Source: Variovorax sp. J22G73 (GTDB lineage: Bacteria; Pseudomonadota; Gammaproteobacteria; Burkholderiales; Burkholderiaceae_C). From it: 64,000 nt of DNA. Position numbers and translations under genes: made by a program. Where the stretch lies: contig NZ_JASZYK010000001.1 in NCBI RefSeq assembly GCF_030317035.1, positions 1 through 64,000 on the forward strand. The letters are read 5' to 3'. Positions 15,178 to 23,478 of the stretch are shown here, one piece after another. The notes beneath the pieces are model-generated. The model was not told the origin of the DNA and searched no databases. It worked only from the letters and a program-made list of their open reading frames with translations. Position 1 is the stretch's first letter. Each line of letters starts with the position of its first letter.

Positions 15178-16362
15178 TCAGGCCAGCGACGCGGCCACCG
15201 CCTCGACGCGTGCCCGGTGGATCGCCTCGCCGATCTTCGGCCCGGTCGCGCCGGCCTGCTGCGCGGCGCGCGCCACCACGTCGGTGGGCACGGCGGCGGC
15301 CGTCGCCAGCACCGCGAGCAGCCGCTGCCCTGGCGTGTACGCGGCTTCTTCCGCCAGCCCCAGTCGGCCGCGCGCGTCGCATTCGCAGGCCAGCAGCGCC
15401 TCGGTGAAGCGCGCGGGCTTGCGGAAGGCGTCGCAGCGCTCCAGCAGGCGCATCAGGCCCGTGGCGTCCAGTGCGTCGCTGTCGTGCAGGTGGCCCCGTT
15501 CGCGCGCCACCACCTCGGCCAGCTCGCGGATGTCCACGGGCACGCGCCAGCGGTCGCAGAGCGCGTGCAGCGGCGCAAGGTCGGGCGTGGCGGGTGCGGT
15601 GGCCTTGCCGAAGTCGTTCACCAGGCACGCGAAGCGCACGGCCAGCGACGCGCGCAGCCGTGCGCTGGTGTCCACGACGTTCATCAACCGGCCCGCCAGA
15701 TCGACCTCGGGCAGCAGCACGGCCAGCGCGCCGCAGTCGCGCAGCACCTCGAACATGCGCGAGGGGCGCTCCTCCATCAGCCCGCGCGACAGCTCCTGCC
15801 ACACGCGCTCGGCCACCAGCGCGTCGGCCTCGCCGGCGGCGACCATCTCGCGCATCAGCGCCATCGTCTCGGGCGCGACGGAAAAGTCGTCGAAGCGCGC
15901 CGCGAAACGCGCCACGCGCAGGATGCGCACCGGGTCTTCGCGAAACGCGTCGGTCACGTGGCGCAGCACCTTGTCGCGCAGGTCGCGCTGGCCGTGGAAG
16001 GGGTCGGCCAGGTGATCGGGCGTGGGGTCGAAGCGGCCGTCGGCGCTCACGTGTCCGGCCGGCAGCGCGATGGCGTTGACGGTGAGGTCGCGGCGGGCCA
16101 GGTCCTGCTCGAGCGTGACGTCGGGCGCGGCGTGCACCGTGAAGCCGCGGTAGCCGGGCGCGCTCTTGCGCTCGGTGCGGGCCAGCGCGTACTCCTCGCG
16201 CGTGCGCGGATGCAGGAACACCGGAAAGTCGCGCCCCACCGGCAGGTAGCCGCGGGCCGTCATTTCTTCGGGCGTGGCGCCCACCACCAGCCAGTCGTGG
16301 TCGGACACGGGGCGCCCGAGCAGGCGGTCGCGCAGGGCGCCGCCGACGAGAAAAATATGCAT
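15178..16362 (-). CDS. cca: CCA tRNA nucleotidyltransferase with degenerate HD domain
   Basis: A 394-residue class II nucleotidyltransferase that adds or repairs the 3' CCA of tRNAs. The N-terminal catalytic site is intact: GGALRD at 7-12, D21-H-D23 metal ligands, the RRDLTVNAIA nucleotide-binding segment and REDPVRILRVARFAARF. In multifunctional Cca an HD phosphohydrolase domain follows. Here the equivalent of HDLGK reads N249-D250-F-G-K, and the downstream HHGHE-type motif is missing, so the phosphatase/2',3'-phosphodiesterase activity is probably lost. ATG 16362 fits the family N-terminus. Confidence 0.9.
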   Translation of the reverse strand: MHIFLVGGALRDRLLGRPVSDHDWLVVGATPEEMTARGYLPVGRDFPVFLHPRTREEYALARTERKSAPGYRGFTVHAAPDVTLEQDLARRDLTVNAIALPAGHVSADGRFDPTPDHLADPFHGQRDLRDKVLRHVTDAFREDPVRILRVARFAARFDDFSVAPETMALMREMVAAGEADALVAERVWQELSRGLMEERPSRMFEVLRDCGALAVLLPEVDLAGRLMNVVDTSARLRASLAVRFACLVNDFGKATAPATPDLAPLHALCDRWRVPVDIRELAEVVARERGHLHDSDALDATGLMRLLERCDAFRKPARFTEALLACECDARGRLGLAEEAAYTPGQRLLAVLATAAAVPTDVVARAAQQAGATGPKIGEAIHRARVEAVAASLA

Positions 16363-16526
16363 CGGCGCAGTGTAGGGATTCTCCTCACTCGTAAAAAAGA
16401 ACGGTCGTTCGATAATCGCCCCGCGGACCGGGCAATCATTCGTCGAACGAGCGGTTTCAAGCGGCAATCACAAGCCGTCGCCCGAATCCGCAGAGGGATC
16501 TTTCAACCAAAGGAGCAATTCACATC

Positions 16527-17252
16527 ATGAAGAAAACAATGATTGCGCTGGCGGCTCTGGGCGCGCTCGCGTCCGGGAGCGCCATGGCGCAACAGGCCGG
16601 CGACTGGGTCGTGGGCGCAGGCTGGTTCCATCTGTCACCGCAGGATTCCAGCAAGCCGCTGACCGTGACCTCGCCGTTCCCGGCGGTGCTGGCCGGCTCC
16701 GGCGCGAGCGTGAGCGACTCCGACACCCTGGGCCTGAACGCCACGTACTTCCTGGACAGCCACTGGGCCGTGGAAGGCGTGTTCGGCGTGCCGCCCAAGT
16801 TCAAGCTCAACGGCACCGGCACGCTGGGCCGCGTGGGCGAGCTGGGCCAGGCGCGCCAGTGGAGCCCGACCATCCTGGGCAAGTATTTCTTCAACGAGGG
16901 CACCGACGCCTTCCGTCCCTTCGTCGGGCTGGGCGCGACCTATGTCTGGTACAGCGACGTCAAGCTGACCTCCAACCTGCAGGGCGCGCTGGCCAGCCAG
17001 TTCCGCCAGTCGCCGCTGGCGGTGAACACCACGGCCAAGCTCGACAGCTCGTTCGCACCGGTCATCAACGTGGGCGCGGCCTACCAGTTCGACAAGCACT
17101 GGGGCGTGTCGTTCTCGGTGTCCTACATTCCGCTGAAGACCAAGGCCAAGCTGACGACCACCTCGATCTACGGCACGCCCGTGGCCACGAGCGAAGCCAG
17201 CCTGAAGCTGAACCCGATCGTCACGTACGTGGCGGCCACCTACAGGTTCTGA
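16527..17252 (+). CDS. ompW: OmpW-family outer-membrane protein
   Basis: A 241-residue eight-stranded beta-barrel protein of the OmpW family, thought to let small hydrophobic molecules pass the outer membrane. It has a signal peptide ending in SAMAQQ (cleavage near 21), alternating hydrophobic strands, the family segment RPFVGLGATYVWYSDVKL, and a C-terminal phenylalanine (VTYVAATYRF) as needed for BAM-dependent insertion. A strong AAAGGAG lies upstream. The gene is single, divergent from cca and convergent with the GST gene. Confidence 0.92.
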   Translation: MKKTMIALAALGALASGSAMAQQAGDWVVGAGWFHLSPQDSSKPLTVTSPFPAVLAGSGASVSDSDTLGLNATYFLDSHWAVEGVFGVPPKFKLNGTGTLGRVGELGQARQWSPTILGKYFFNEGTDAFRPFVGLGATYVWYSDVKLTSNLQGALASQFRQSPLAVNTTAKLDSSFAPVINVGAAYQFDKHWGVSFSVSYIPLKTKAKLTTTSIYGTPVATSEASLKLNPIVTYVAATYRF

Positions 17253-17280
17253 CCGCCTCGTTCCCTCTCTCTGTTCGAAA

Positions 17281-17305
17281 GCCTTACCGCCCCGTGCGGT
17301 AGGGC
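17281..17305. terminator. Hairpin at the ompW/GST convergent junction
   Basis: GCCTTACCGC (17281-17290) pairs with GCGGTAGGGC (17296-17305) with a single G-T pair and a 5-base loop. It contains the last codons and stop of the GST gene and lies 28 bases after the ompW stop. No T run follows on either strand, so termination is plausible but weakly supported. Confidence 0.4.
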
Positions 17306-17967
17306 TCTTCGAACTGCAGGAAATCCTTTTCCGCCAGTGCGTCGTCGATCCAGGCCTTGATGCCCGGCAACGCCTGCACGCGCTCGATGTAGTCAGAGAT
17401 CTGCGCCGGCACCGGCAGCCCGTAGGTCTTGATGCGCGTGCCGATGGGCGCGAAGTAGGCGTCGGCAATGCCGAAGCCGCCGAACAGCATCGGCCCGCCG
17501 TGCGCGTCGAGCAGGCCGCTCCACATCTGCACGATGCGCGCAAGGTCGCTGGCGACCTCGGGCTGTTCCTTCAGCAGCCGCGCGCCCACCTCGGGCAGCG
17601 AGGCCTCGATGTTCATGCCGCAGTGGCCGCGCAGGCCGCCGAAGCCCGAATGCATCTCGGCGCACACGCTGCGCGCGCGTGCGCGGTCGGCCGCGGCGGC
17701 GGGCCACAGCTGCTTCTCGGGGAAGGTCTCGGCCAGGTACTCGGCGATGGCCAGCGTGTCCCACACCACCAGGTCACCGTCGACCAGCACCGGCACCTTG
17801 GCCACGGGGTTGAGGGCGGCCATGGCGTTCTTGAAGGCCGAGTCGGCGTCGAAGGAGTCGAAGCGCACCATGACCTCGTCGAACGCGATGCCGGCCTGCT
17901 TCATCAGCACCCAGGGACGCATGGACCACGACGAGTAGTTCTTGTTGCCGATATAGAGCTTGCGCAT
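17284..17967 (-). CDS. Glutathione S-transferase family protein
   Basis: A 227-residue two-domain GST: a thioredoxin-like N-terminal domain (KLYIGNKNYSSWSMRPWVLMKQ, with NPVAKVPVLVDGDLVVWDTLAIAEYL as the glutathione-binding region) and a helical C-terminal domain (GGFGIADAYFAPIG). The NKNYSSWSMRPW start marks a proteobacterial subgroup with serine or tyrosine near the active site; S12/S13 is the best candidate nucleophile activator. It follows slt and the MgtC-family gene on the minus strand but with a 132-base gap, so it probably has its own promoter. Confidence 0.88.
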   Translation of the reverse strand: MRKLYIGNKNYSSWSMRPWVLMKQAGIAFDEVMVRFDSFDADSAFKNAMAALNPVAKVPVLVDGDLVVWDTLAIAEYLAETFPEKQLWPAAAADRARARSVCAEMHSGFGGLRGHCGMNIEASLPEVGARLLKEQPEVASDLARIVQMWSGLLDAHGGPMLFGGFGIADAYFAPIGTRIKTYGLPVPAQISDYIERVQALPGIKAWIDDALAEKDFLQFEEPYRTGR

Positions 17968-18062
17968 GAGGGGCCTCCGGTATGTTGCGATGCGAGAACA
18001 AAGCCTTCGATGCTAGCGGCGCGCCGCCGCGGCATTGATGCCGAACGCGGCGCGAATTGATG

Positions 18063-18082
18063 CCCGGGCCCGGGCCCGGGCC
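18063..18082. repeat. Short CCCGGG tandem repeat
   Basis: Three consecutive CCCGGG units (with partial flanks) occupy the gap between the GST start and the end of the MgtC-family gene. The tract is self-complementary and could form a hairpin at the end of the slt-mgtC transcript. No function is evident. Confidence 0.5.
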
Positions 18083-18099
18083 TCGGCGTGCGCCAGCGC

Positions 18100-18654
18100 T
18101 CAGCGGCGCGGCGTGTCTTCCGGCGAGGCGATCACCCGCGCCTGCGCGCCGGCTTCGTTCGCGTTGCCGAAGGCGCGCTCCAGCAGGCCCACCAGGCGCG
18201 GCACCAGCGACAGCACGGCCAGCGCCAGCAGCGCGCTCAGCACGGCGGTGGCCTCGCGCCCCAGCCCGCAGGCCATGCCGATGGCTGCGGTCATCCACAG
18301 GCCGGCGGCGGTGGTCAGGCCCTGCACATGCGATTCGTCCTTGCCCTGCTTCAGGATGGTGCCCGCGCACAGGAAGCCCACGCCCGCCACCAGCCCCTGG
18401 ATCACGCGGCTCATGTCGGCCGGCACGATGCCGGTCTGCTGCGGAATCAGCACGAACATCGCCGAGCCGATGGCCACCAGCATGTGCGTGCGCACGCCGG
18501 CCGCCTTGCCCTGCTGCTCGCGCTCGAAGCCGAGCACGAAGCCCAGCACCGCCGCCAGCGTCAGGCGCAGCACGATGCGCGTGAGCTGCGCCACATCGGT
18601 CACGTCCGAGAACTCGGACGCGATGGTGGCCAGCACTTCGTCGTGCCAGCTCAT
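18100..18654 (-). CDS. MgtC/SapB-family membrane protein
   Basis: A 184-residue inner-membrane protein of the MgtC/SapB family. Family motifs are VLGFVLGFEREQQGKAAGVRTHMLVAIGSAMF and VIQGLVAGVGFLCAGTILK, followed by GLTTAAGLWMTAAIGMACGLG, giving about five membrane segments. Salmonella MgtC is a virulence and low-Mg adaptation factor that affects the F-type ATPase; many homologues are uncharacterised. It lies 37 bases downstream of slt. Two five-codon mini-ORFs, chained by ATGA overlaps, lead directly into its ATG. Confidence 0.85.
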   Translation of the reverse strand: MSWHDEVLATIASEFSDVTDVAQLTRIVLRLTLAAVLGFVLGFEREQQGKAAGVRTHMLVAIGSAMFVLIPQQTGIVPADMSRVIQGLVAGVGFLCAGTILKQGKDESHVQGLTTAAGLWMTAAIGMACGLGREATAVLSALLALAVLSLVPRLVGLLERAFGNANEAGAQARVIASPEDTPRR

Positions 18655-18682
18655 GGCGCGGACCTCATGTCGCGGACCTCAT
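18651..18682 (-). promoter_or_regulatory. Two chained mini-ORFs leading into the mgtC-family start
   Basis: On the minus strand a tandem 14-base duplication creates ATG-AGG-TCC-GCG-ACA-TGA (18682-18665) and ATG-AGG-TCC-GCG-CCA-TGA (18668-18651). Each stop overlaps the next ATG, and the last overlaps the ATG of the mgtC-family gene at 18654. The GAGG inside each unit lies about eight bases before the following ATG and can act as its Shine-Dalgarno. This could be a translation-coupling or attenuation leader, or simply a duplicated initiation module. Confidence 0.5.
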
Positions 18683-18691
18683 GTCGCGACC

Positions 18692-20734
18692 TCAGGGCAG
18701 GTCCTTGTTCGGTTCGGGCTCGGCCGCGTCGCGCGGCCCCACGCGGCCCAGGCGCTCCTTGAGCGACTGCGGGCGGCCGCTGATGATGGCGGCGTAGTTG
18801 GTGGTGTTGGCCAGCACCTTCTTCACGTAGTCGCGCGTCTCGTTGAAGGGCACGTTCTCGGCCCAGATGGCGGCCTCGACGACCGGGCCGTTGCGCCAGC
18901 TGCGCGGGCGGCCCGGACCGGCGTTGTACGCGGCGGCGGCCAGCGCCATGGAGCCGTCGAAGTCGTCCAGCGCCAGCTTCAGGTAGTTGGTGCCGATGGT
19001 GATGTTGGTCTCGCGGTCGTTGATCTGGCCGGGCGAGAAGTCGGTCAGGCCGATCTTGCGGGCCGTCCAGCGCGCGGTGGCGGGCATGACCTGCATCAGG
19101 CCCGAGGCACCCACGCCGGAGCGGGCGTCCATGATGAAGCGGCTTTCCTGGCGGATCAGGCCGTACACGTAGGCCGGGTCCAGGCCGATGTCCTGCGCCT
19201 TGCGCAGCACCGTGTCGTGGAAGGGCATGGGAAAGCGCTGCTCGACGTCGACCACGCCCTTGGTGCGCTCGCTGGTGTTGATGCAGCGGTCCCACACCTC
19301 GCGCTGGCAGGCGAAGTCGGCCGCGGCCAGCAGCGCGCGGTCGTCCATGCCGCCCTTGTCGTGCAGGTTGGTGGCGTAGTTCCATTCGCGCGTGCCTTCG
19401 GGGCGCAGGCCGATGGCGATGGCGTAGAGGCCGCGGGCCAGCGCCGGGTTGGCGCGCGCGGCGGCTTTTTCTTCGGGCGTGAGCGGGGCGGGGCGGGTGG
19501 CGGCCACGGTGCGCTGGCCCAGCTCCTCGAGCGCCAGCATTTCATAGAAGCCGCGCGAGCCGGCAATGCTCTGGTAGAGCTCGCGGGCCTGGGCGCGGCG
19601 CTCTTCGCTGCGCTCGGTGGCCAGTGCGCGGGCCTTCCAGTAGACCCAGGTCGGGTCGAGCTGGGCGGTTTCGCTCATGGCGTTGATGGCGGGCGCCACC
19701 TCTTTCCACTGGCCCGCGCGCAGGGCGGCGCGCACGCGCCAGCCCAGCATGTCGTCGGACAGGTCGGCGTTTTTCGTGACGTTGGCGAAGTAGGTGCCGG
19801 CCTGCGGCCAGAGCTTCAGCGCCGCGGCGCGGCCGATGGTGCCCCAGAGCCAGTTGCGCTCCTCGGCCGAAAGCATGGGGCCCCACTTGCTGTCGAGCTG
19901 CGTGGCGGCCTGCTCGGGGTCGGCGATGGCGACCTTGACGAGCGCCAGCACCACCAGCTCCTTGCGCGACTTGGCGGCCACGAAGGCGCGGCCGGTCAGG
20001 AACTTGGCCGCGCTGGCGTTCAGCTCCTCGAACAGCGGCAGCGCATCGGGTGCCGCCATGGTGACGGCGGCGCGCGCGGCCTGGGGCCGGTTGGCTTCCA
20101 TGGCCAGGCGCGCCTTCTTCCACACGTCGTTGGGCGCGAGCAGGCGGGCGGCGAACATGCGGTCGGCCGCGGTGAGGCAGCCGTCGTCGGCTTCCTTCTG
20201 GCTGAACCAGTTGCGGCGCACCTCGTCGGCCTGGGCCTGCGTGGCGGTGCCGCTGCGCAGCGCGTCGACCAGCACGGCGTAGCAGCGCACCTGCGGGTCG
20301 TCGCCCATGCGGAAGCCGGCGACGGCGGCGGAGAAGTTGTCCCAGTCGCGGCGCTGGCCCGTGAGCAGCAGCCAGTCGTTGCGCAGGCGGTCTTCCTGGT
20401 AGGTGCCGGGGTAGCGCGCGAAGAAGTCCTGCACCTCGTTGGGGGCGGCTTCCTGCAGCCGCGCCTTGAGTTCCCAGTAGGCAGCCCAAGGTTCCAGGGC
20501 ATGGCCGCGTGCCTGCGGCAGCAGGCCGGTCAGGCGGGCCTTGTCGCCGCGCTGGAAGGCCTGCTTCATCTGCACCAGCACGTCGTCGTTGGTGTTGACC
20601 TGGGCCGCGGCGGGTTGATGGGAAAGCAACGCCGCGAGGGCCAGGACAGCGGAAAAGACCAGTGCCGGTGCCGTGCTGCGCAATGAGGGGCGCGGGCGGT
20701 AGCGCTGGGGTGCCAAAATGCTTGGGAACTGCAT
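18692..20734 (-). CDS. slt: Soluble lytic murein transglycosylase (Slt70 type)
   Basis: A 680-residue periplasmic enzyme that cleaves the MurNAc-GlcNAc bond of peptidoglycan, forming anhydro-muropeptides. A signal peptide precedes AAAQVNTNDD (cleavage near 45). A long alpha-superhelical U/L-like domain follows, and the C-terminal SLT domain has catalytic E530 in LIRQESRF, then SGVGASGLMQVMPATARW and AAAAYNAGPGRP. E. coli Slt70 is 645 residues. The start lies only nine bases from the divergent cyclo-ligase ATG, so its promoter must overlap that gene. The mgtC-family gene follows on the same strand. Confidence 0.92.
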   Translation of the reverse strand: MQFPSILAPQRYRPRPSLRSTAPALVFSAVLALAALLSHQPAAAQVNTNDDVLVQMKQAFQRGDKARLTGLLPQARGHALEPWAAYWELKARLQEAAPNEVQDFFARYPGTYQEDRLRNDWLLLTGQRRDWDNFSAAVAGFRMGDDPQVRCYAVLVDALRSGTATQAQADEVRRNWFSQKEADDGCLTAADRMFAARLLAPNDVWKKARLAMEANRPQAARAAVTMAAPDALPLFEELNASAAKFLTGRAFVAAKSRKELVVLALVKVAIADPEQAATQLDSKWGPMLSAEERNWLWGTIGRAAALKLWPQAGTYFANVTKNADLSDDMLGWRVRAALRAGQWKEVAPAINAMSETAQLDPTWVYWKARALATERSEERRAQARELYQSIAGSRGFYEMLALEELGQRTVAATRPAPLTPEEKAAARANPALARGLYAIAIGLRPEGTREWNYATNLHDKGGMDDRALLAAADFACQREVWDRCINTSERTKGVVDVEQRFPMPFHDTVLRKAQDIGLDPAYVYGLIRQESRFIMDARSGVGASGLMQVMPATARWTARKIGLTDFSPGQINDRETNITIGTNYLKLALDDFDGSMALAAAAYNAGPGRPRSWRNGPVVEAAIWAENVPFNETRDYVKKVLANTTNYAAIISGRPQSLKERLGRVGPRDAAEPEPNKDLP

Positions 20735-20743
20735 CGGGGGATT

Positions 20744-21361
20744 ATGGACAAGTCAAAGGATGCCGACACCTCGGCGACGGCGAGTTTTCTGAAGGATCAA
20801 CTGCGCAAGGCATTGATCGAACAACGCCTGGCCATGCCGGACCGGCTGACACGCGCGGACCTGCTGCAGCGCGTGATGCGCATCTGGCTGGTCGGGCGGC
20901 CCGACACCGTCATCGGCGCTTACTGGCCGATCAAGGGCGAGTTCGATCCGTTGCCTGCGTTGCATCGTTGGAAGGAAGACGGCGAGCTCATGGAAGAGTC
21001 CCAGCGCCGCCGCATCGGACTGCCGGTGATCGACAAAGTTCACAAGACGCTGACCTTCCATGCCTGGTACCCGGGCTGCCAGATGGAAGAAGACGCCTAC
21101 GGCATTCCCAAGCCCAAGGACACCGAACTCATCGTGCCGACGTTGCTGTTCGTGCCCTGCGTGGGCTACAGCGCGGGCGGCTACCGGCTGGGCTACGGCG
21201 GCGGTTTCTACGACCGCACGCTGGCGGCGCTGGAGCCCCGGCCGTTCACCGTGGGGCTGGGTTTCACGCACGGCTTTCTCGAAGACTTCGAGCCCGAGGC
21301 GCACGACCTGCCGCTGGACGCCATCCTGAACGACAACGGGGTCGTCTGGCCGATGAGCTGA
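20744..21361 (+). CDS. ygfA: 5-formyltetrahydrofolate cyclo-ligase
   Basis: A 205-residue ATP-dependent enzyme converting 5-formyl-THF to 5,10-methenyl-THF in one-carbon metabolism. It has the N-terminal basic helix (LRKALIEQRLAM), IGAYWPIKGEFDP for substrate binding, and the C-terminal ATP loop GYRLGYGGGFYDR, with FTHGFLEDF. Length is typical (about 180-205). It is a single gene, divergent from slt across nine bases and convergent with a LysR gene. Confidence 0.93.
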   Translation: MDKSKDADTSATASFLKDQLRKALIEQRLAMPDRLTRADLLQRVMRIWLVGRPDTVIGAYWPIKGEFDPLPALHRWKEDGELMEESQRRRIGLPVIDKVHKTLTFHAWYPGCQMEEDAYGIPKPKDTELIVPTLLFVPCVGYSAGGYRLGYGGGFYDRTLAALEPRPFTVGLGFTHGFLEDFEPEAHDLPLDAILNDNGVVWPMS

Positions 21362-21362
21362 G

Positions 21363-21391
21363 CTGAGCTGAGCTGAACCGGCTCAGCTCAG
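21363..21391. terminator. Perfect 11-bp hairpin at a convergent junction
   Basis: CTGAGCTGAGC (21363-21373) pairs exactly with GCTCAGCTCAG (21381-21391) around a 7-base loop. It sits between the cyclo-ligase stop and the LysR stop and overlaps the latter. The left arm derives from a run of GAGCT pentamers that also supplies the cyclo-ligase stop codon. It is symmetrical, so it could terminate in both directions, but no T tract follows. Confidence 0.5.
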
Positions 21392-22371
21392 TCCATGTTG
21401 TCGACGGTGTCTGGGTCGGGCACCTCGCCGATCGTTTCGCGCGTGGTCGCGGCCTGCAGCTGCAGCCAGTCCCAGAAGGCGCGAATTTCGGGCCGCAGCG
21501 CGTTGCGCGGACCGGCGATCAGCCAATACGCCATCGGTGAATCCATGCGGTGCTGCGGCAGCACCTCGACCAGGTCGCCGTTGGCCAGGCTCTCGGCAAT
21601 CAGCGAGCTGCGCGCCAGCGTGATGCCCTGGCCCGTGAGCGCGGCCTGCACCATCTGGTAGGCGTAGTTGAAGTAGAGCCAGCGCTTGGGGCTCGCGCGC
21701 TCCAGCCCGTTCACCTCGAACCAGCGCCGCCAGGTCAGCCATTCCAGGTGCGTGCGGTGCGCGTCACCCGCCTCGATGAGCGTGAAGCGCGTGATGTCGG
21801 CCGGCGTCTTGATGGGCGGGTTGCTCTTCAGCAGCCAGGGGCTGGCCACCGGCGTCAGCGTTTCGCCGAACAGGCGCACGGCCGTGGCCGGCATGGTCTC
21901 GCGCGGGCCGTAGCGCAGGGCGATGTCCACGTCGGCCACCTCGAGGTCGACCGCCACGTCGCTGGCGTCGATGCGGATGTCGATCTCGGGGTTGTCGCGC
22001 TGGAAGGCCTCCAGCCGCGGAATGAGCCACATCGACGCGAACGACGCGAAGGTGGTCAGCGACACGCTCTGGCGCCCCGCGCTCTGGCGAATCTGGCGCA
22101 CGGCCGTGTCGATGCGCGGCAGCGACTGCTGCACCGCCAGCAGCAACAGCGCCCCGGCGCTGGTGAGCTCCACGGCCCGCGTGTGGCGCAGGAACAGGGC
22201 CACGCCCACCTCTTCTTCCAGCGACTGGATCTGTCGGCTCACGGCCGACTGGGTCAGGGCCATTTCCTCGGCGGCGGCGCGAAAGTTCAGGTGCCGGGCC
22301 ACGGCCTCGAAGGCGCGCAGGTGGCCGGCGGAAATCGGGCGGGAGCGCAGGTGGGTTTGCGAATGCTGCAT
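21388..22371 (-). CDS. LysR-family transcriptional regulator (GcvA-like)
   Basis: A 327-residue LysR regulator with N-terminal winged helix-turn-helix (LRAFEAVARHLNFRAAAEEMALTQSAVSRQIQSLEEEVG) and a two-lobed effector domain (MWLIPRLEAF, DIALRYG). The DxxVDIALRYG-type segment resembles the GcvA subgroup. ATG 22371 (MQHSQTH) is preferred over a start 33 bases upstream on length. It is divergent from the DUF2917 gene at 22552 across 180 bases; the inducer is unknown. Confidence 0.88.
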   Translation of the reverse strand: MQHSQTHLRSRPISAGHLRAFEAVARHLNFRAAAEEMALTQSAVSRQIQSLEEEVGVALFLRHTRAVELTSAGALLLLAVQQSLPRIDTAVRQIRQSAGRQSVSLTTFASFASMWLIPRLEAFQRDNPEIDIRIDASDVAVDLEVADVDIALRYGPRETMPATAVRLFGETLTPVASPWLLKSNPPIKTPADITRFTLIEAGDAHRTHLEWLTWRRWFEVNGLERASPKRWLYFNYAYQMVQAALTGQGITLARSSLIAESLANGDLVEVLPQHRMDSPMAYWLIAGPRNALRPEIRAFWDWLQLQAATTRETIGEVPDPDTVDNMD

Positions 22372-22551
22372 GAATGTAAGTTCAGGAGTGCGGGGGATGT
22401 CCAAACCGATTGATGCGAAACCCGCATCAGTAGCCTACCTCGTTTTCATTGGACCATTCGCGCGCCGGAAACGATCATTCACTTCCGAACTGCGCCATTG
22501 CCCTTCTCTGTCTGACCGGCCGGCGCCTCGGAAGCCCCAAGGAGTTTCAAC

Positions 22552-22869
22552 ATGTCCACCGCCGTCTGCACCACCGAATCGCTCTCGCCCCTGTCCGCCA
22601 CCCGCACCACCGCCGCCGTTCCGCCGGCCGTTCGCCGCGGTGCCTGGCAAATCGCCCCTGGCGAGGCAATGAGCCTGAAGGCGCGCACGGCCAGCGTGTT
22701 GCGGGTGAAGCAGGGCCGGGTGTGGATCACGCCCGACGCCACCCTGGCCAGCCCCAGCGAAGACCTGGTGCTCGCACCGGGCGAATCGCTGACGGTGGCC
22801 GCGGGCCAGCGCATCGTGATGGAGGCGTGGGACGGCTACGGCGCGACCTACAGCTGGGACAACGCCTGA
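22552..22869 (+). CDS. DUF2917-family protein
   Basis: A 105-residue DUF2917 protein. Its core is WQIAPGEAMSLKARTASVLRVKQGRVWITPDATLASPSEDLVLAPGESLTVAAGQRIVMEAW, the family pattern of a small beta fold. AAGGAG precedes the ATG by eight bases. It is a monocistronic unit: a LysR gene diverges on the left and a strong intrinsic terminator follows at 22892. A paralogue with the same plan lies at 10411. Function is unknown. Confidence 0.82.
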   Translation: MSTAVCTTESLSPLSATRTTAAVPPAVRRGAWQIAPGEAMSLKARTASVLRVKQGRVWITPDATLASPSEDLVLAPGESLTVAAGQRIVMEAWDGYGATYSWDNA

Positions 22870-22891
22870 TTGTTCGGCCTCCAGGAGCTCG

Positions 22892-22920
22892 AAAGGCGGC
22901 CTCGGCCGCCTTTTTCTTTT
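22892..22920 (+). terminator. Rho-independent terminator after the DUF2917 gene
   Basis: AAAGGCGGCC (22892-22901) and GGCCGCCTTT (22904-22913) form a perfect GC-rich stem around a tiny TC loop, followed by a T-rich run (TTTTTCTTTT) to 22920. It lies 23 bases past the DUF2917 stop and is the clearest intrinsic terminator in the window. Confidence 0.92.
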
Positions 22921-22955
22921 TGAAGCGTCTTTCGACCCCGGACCTTGGCCGGGCT

Positions 22956-23387
22956 TCAGCCGTTGATGTCGAAGCTCGGCAGCAGCGCCAGAAAGTGCCG
23001 CAGCGCCACCTCCCCATTCAGCACATGCACCCCCGCCATCAGGTCGGGCCCCTCGCTTTCGGCCAGGCCCATGCCGAAGCCCGTGTAGCGGCGCACCGCG
23101 AGCGGCGCGGCGTGAACCACGCGGATGTCCGTGTGGCGCGGGTCCTTCTCGATCTGCGCCATCAGTTCGTCGACCGCGTCGCGAGGACCTTCCAGGTGCT
23201 GGCAGAAGCGCTGGCCGTCGAACACCAGCAGGCCGGTGATGCCGCGTTCCAGGTTGCGCGCGCGGGCCCTTGAAGTGATCGAGCCCACGGTGGTCGGGGG
23301 CAGGTCGGGTGCGAGCGTGCTGCAGTAAAGGACTTCGAAGAGCGGCTGTCGGGCGTCTGTTCTGGCGTCTGGTCTTGCGTCTGTCAT
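22956..23387 (-). CDS. Stand-alone BLUF blue-light photoreceptor
   Basis: A 143-residue BLUF (blue light using FAD) protein with no output domain. The photocycle residues are Y21 (VLYCST), N45 (ARNLERGITGLLVF) and Q63 (RFCQHLEGP), coincidentally at the AppA numbers. The AppA W104/M106 pair reads F104/M106 here (YTGFGMGL). Short BLUF proteins signal through partner proteins. The N-terminus has a small repeat (DARPDARTDAR). It is divergent from a Crp/Fnr regulator gene across 91 bases, which is a possible functional link (inference). Confidence 0.85.
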   Translation of the reverse strand: MTDARPDARTDARQPLFEVLYCSTLAPDLPPTTVGSITSRARARNLERGITGLLVFDGQRFCQHLEGPRDAVDELMAQIEKDPRHTDIRVVHAAPLAVRRYTGFGMGLAESEGPDLMAGVHVLNGEVALRHFLALLPSFDING

Positions 23388-23478
23388 GGGGCGTGGGAGC
23401 GAAGGGCGAGCGCAGTGTAGGTACCCACCGGACGTCGCGAAATGTCAAAAGACACAGCCCGAGCGCCTATAGTGAAGC

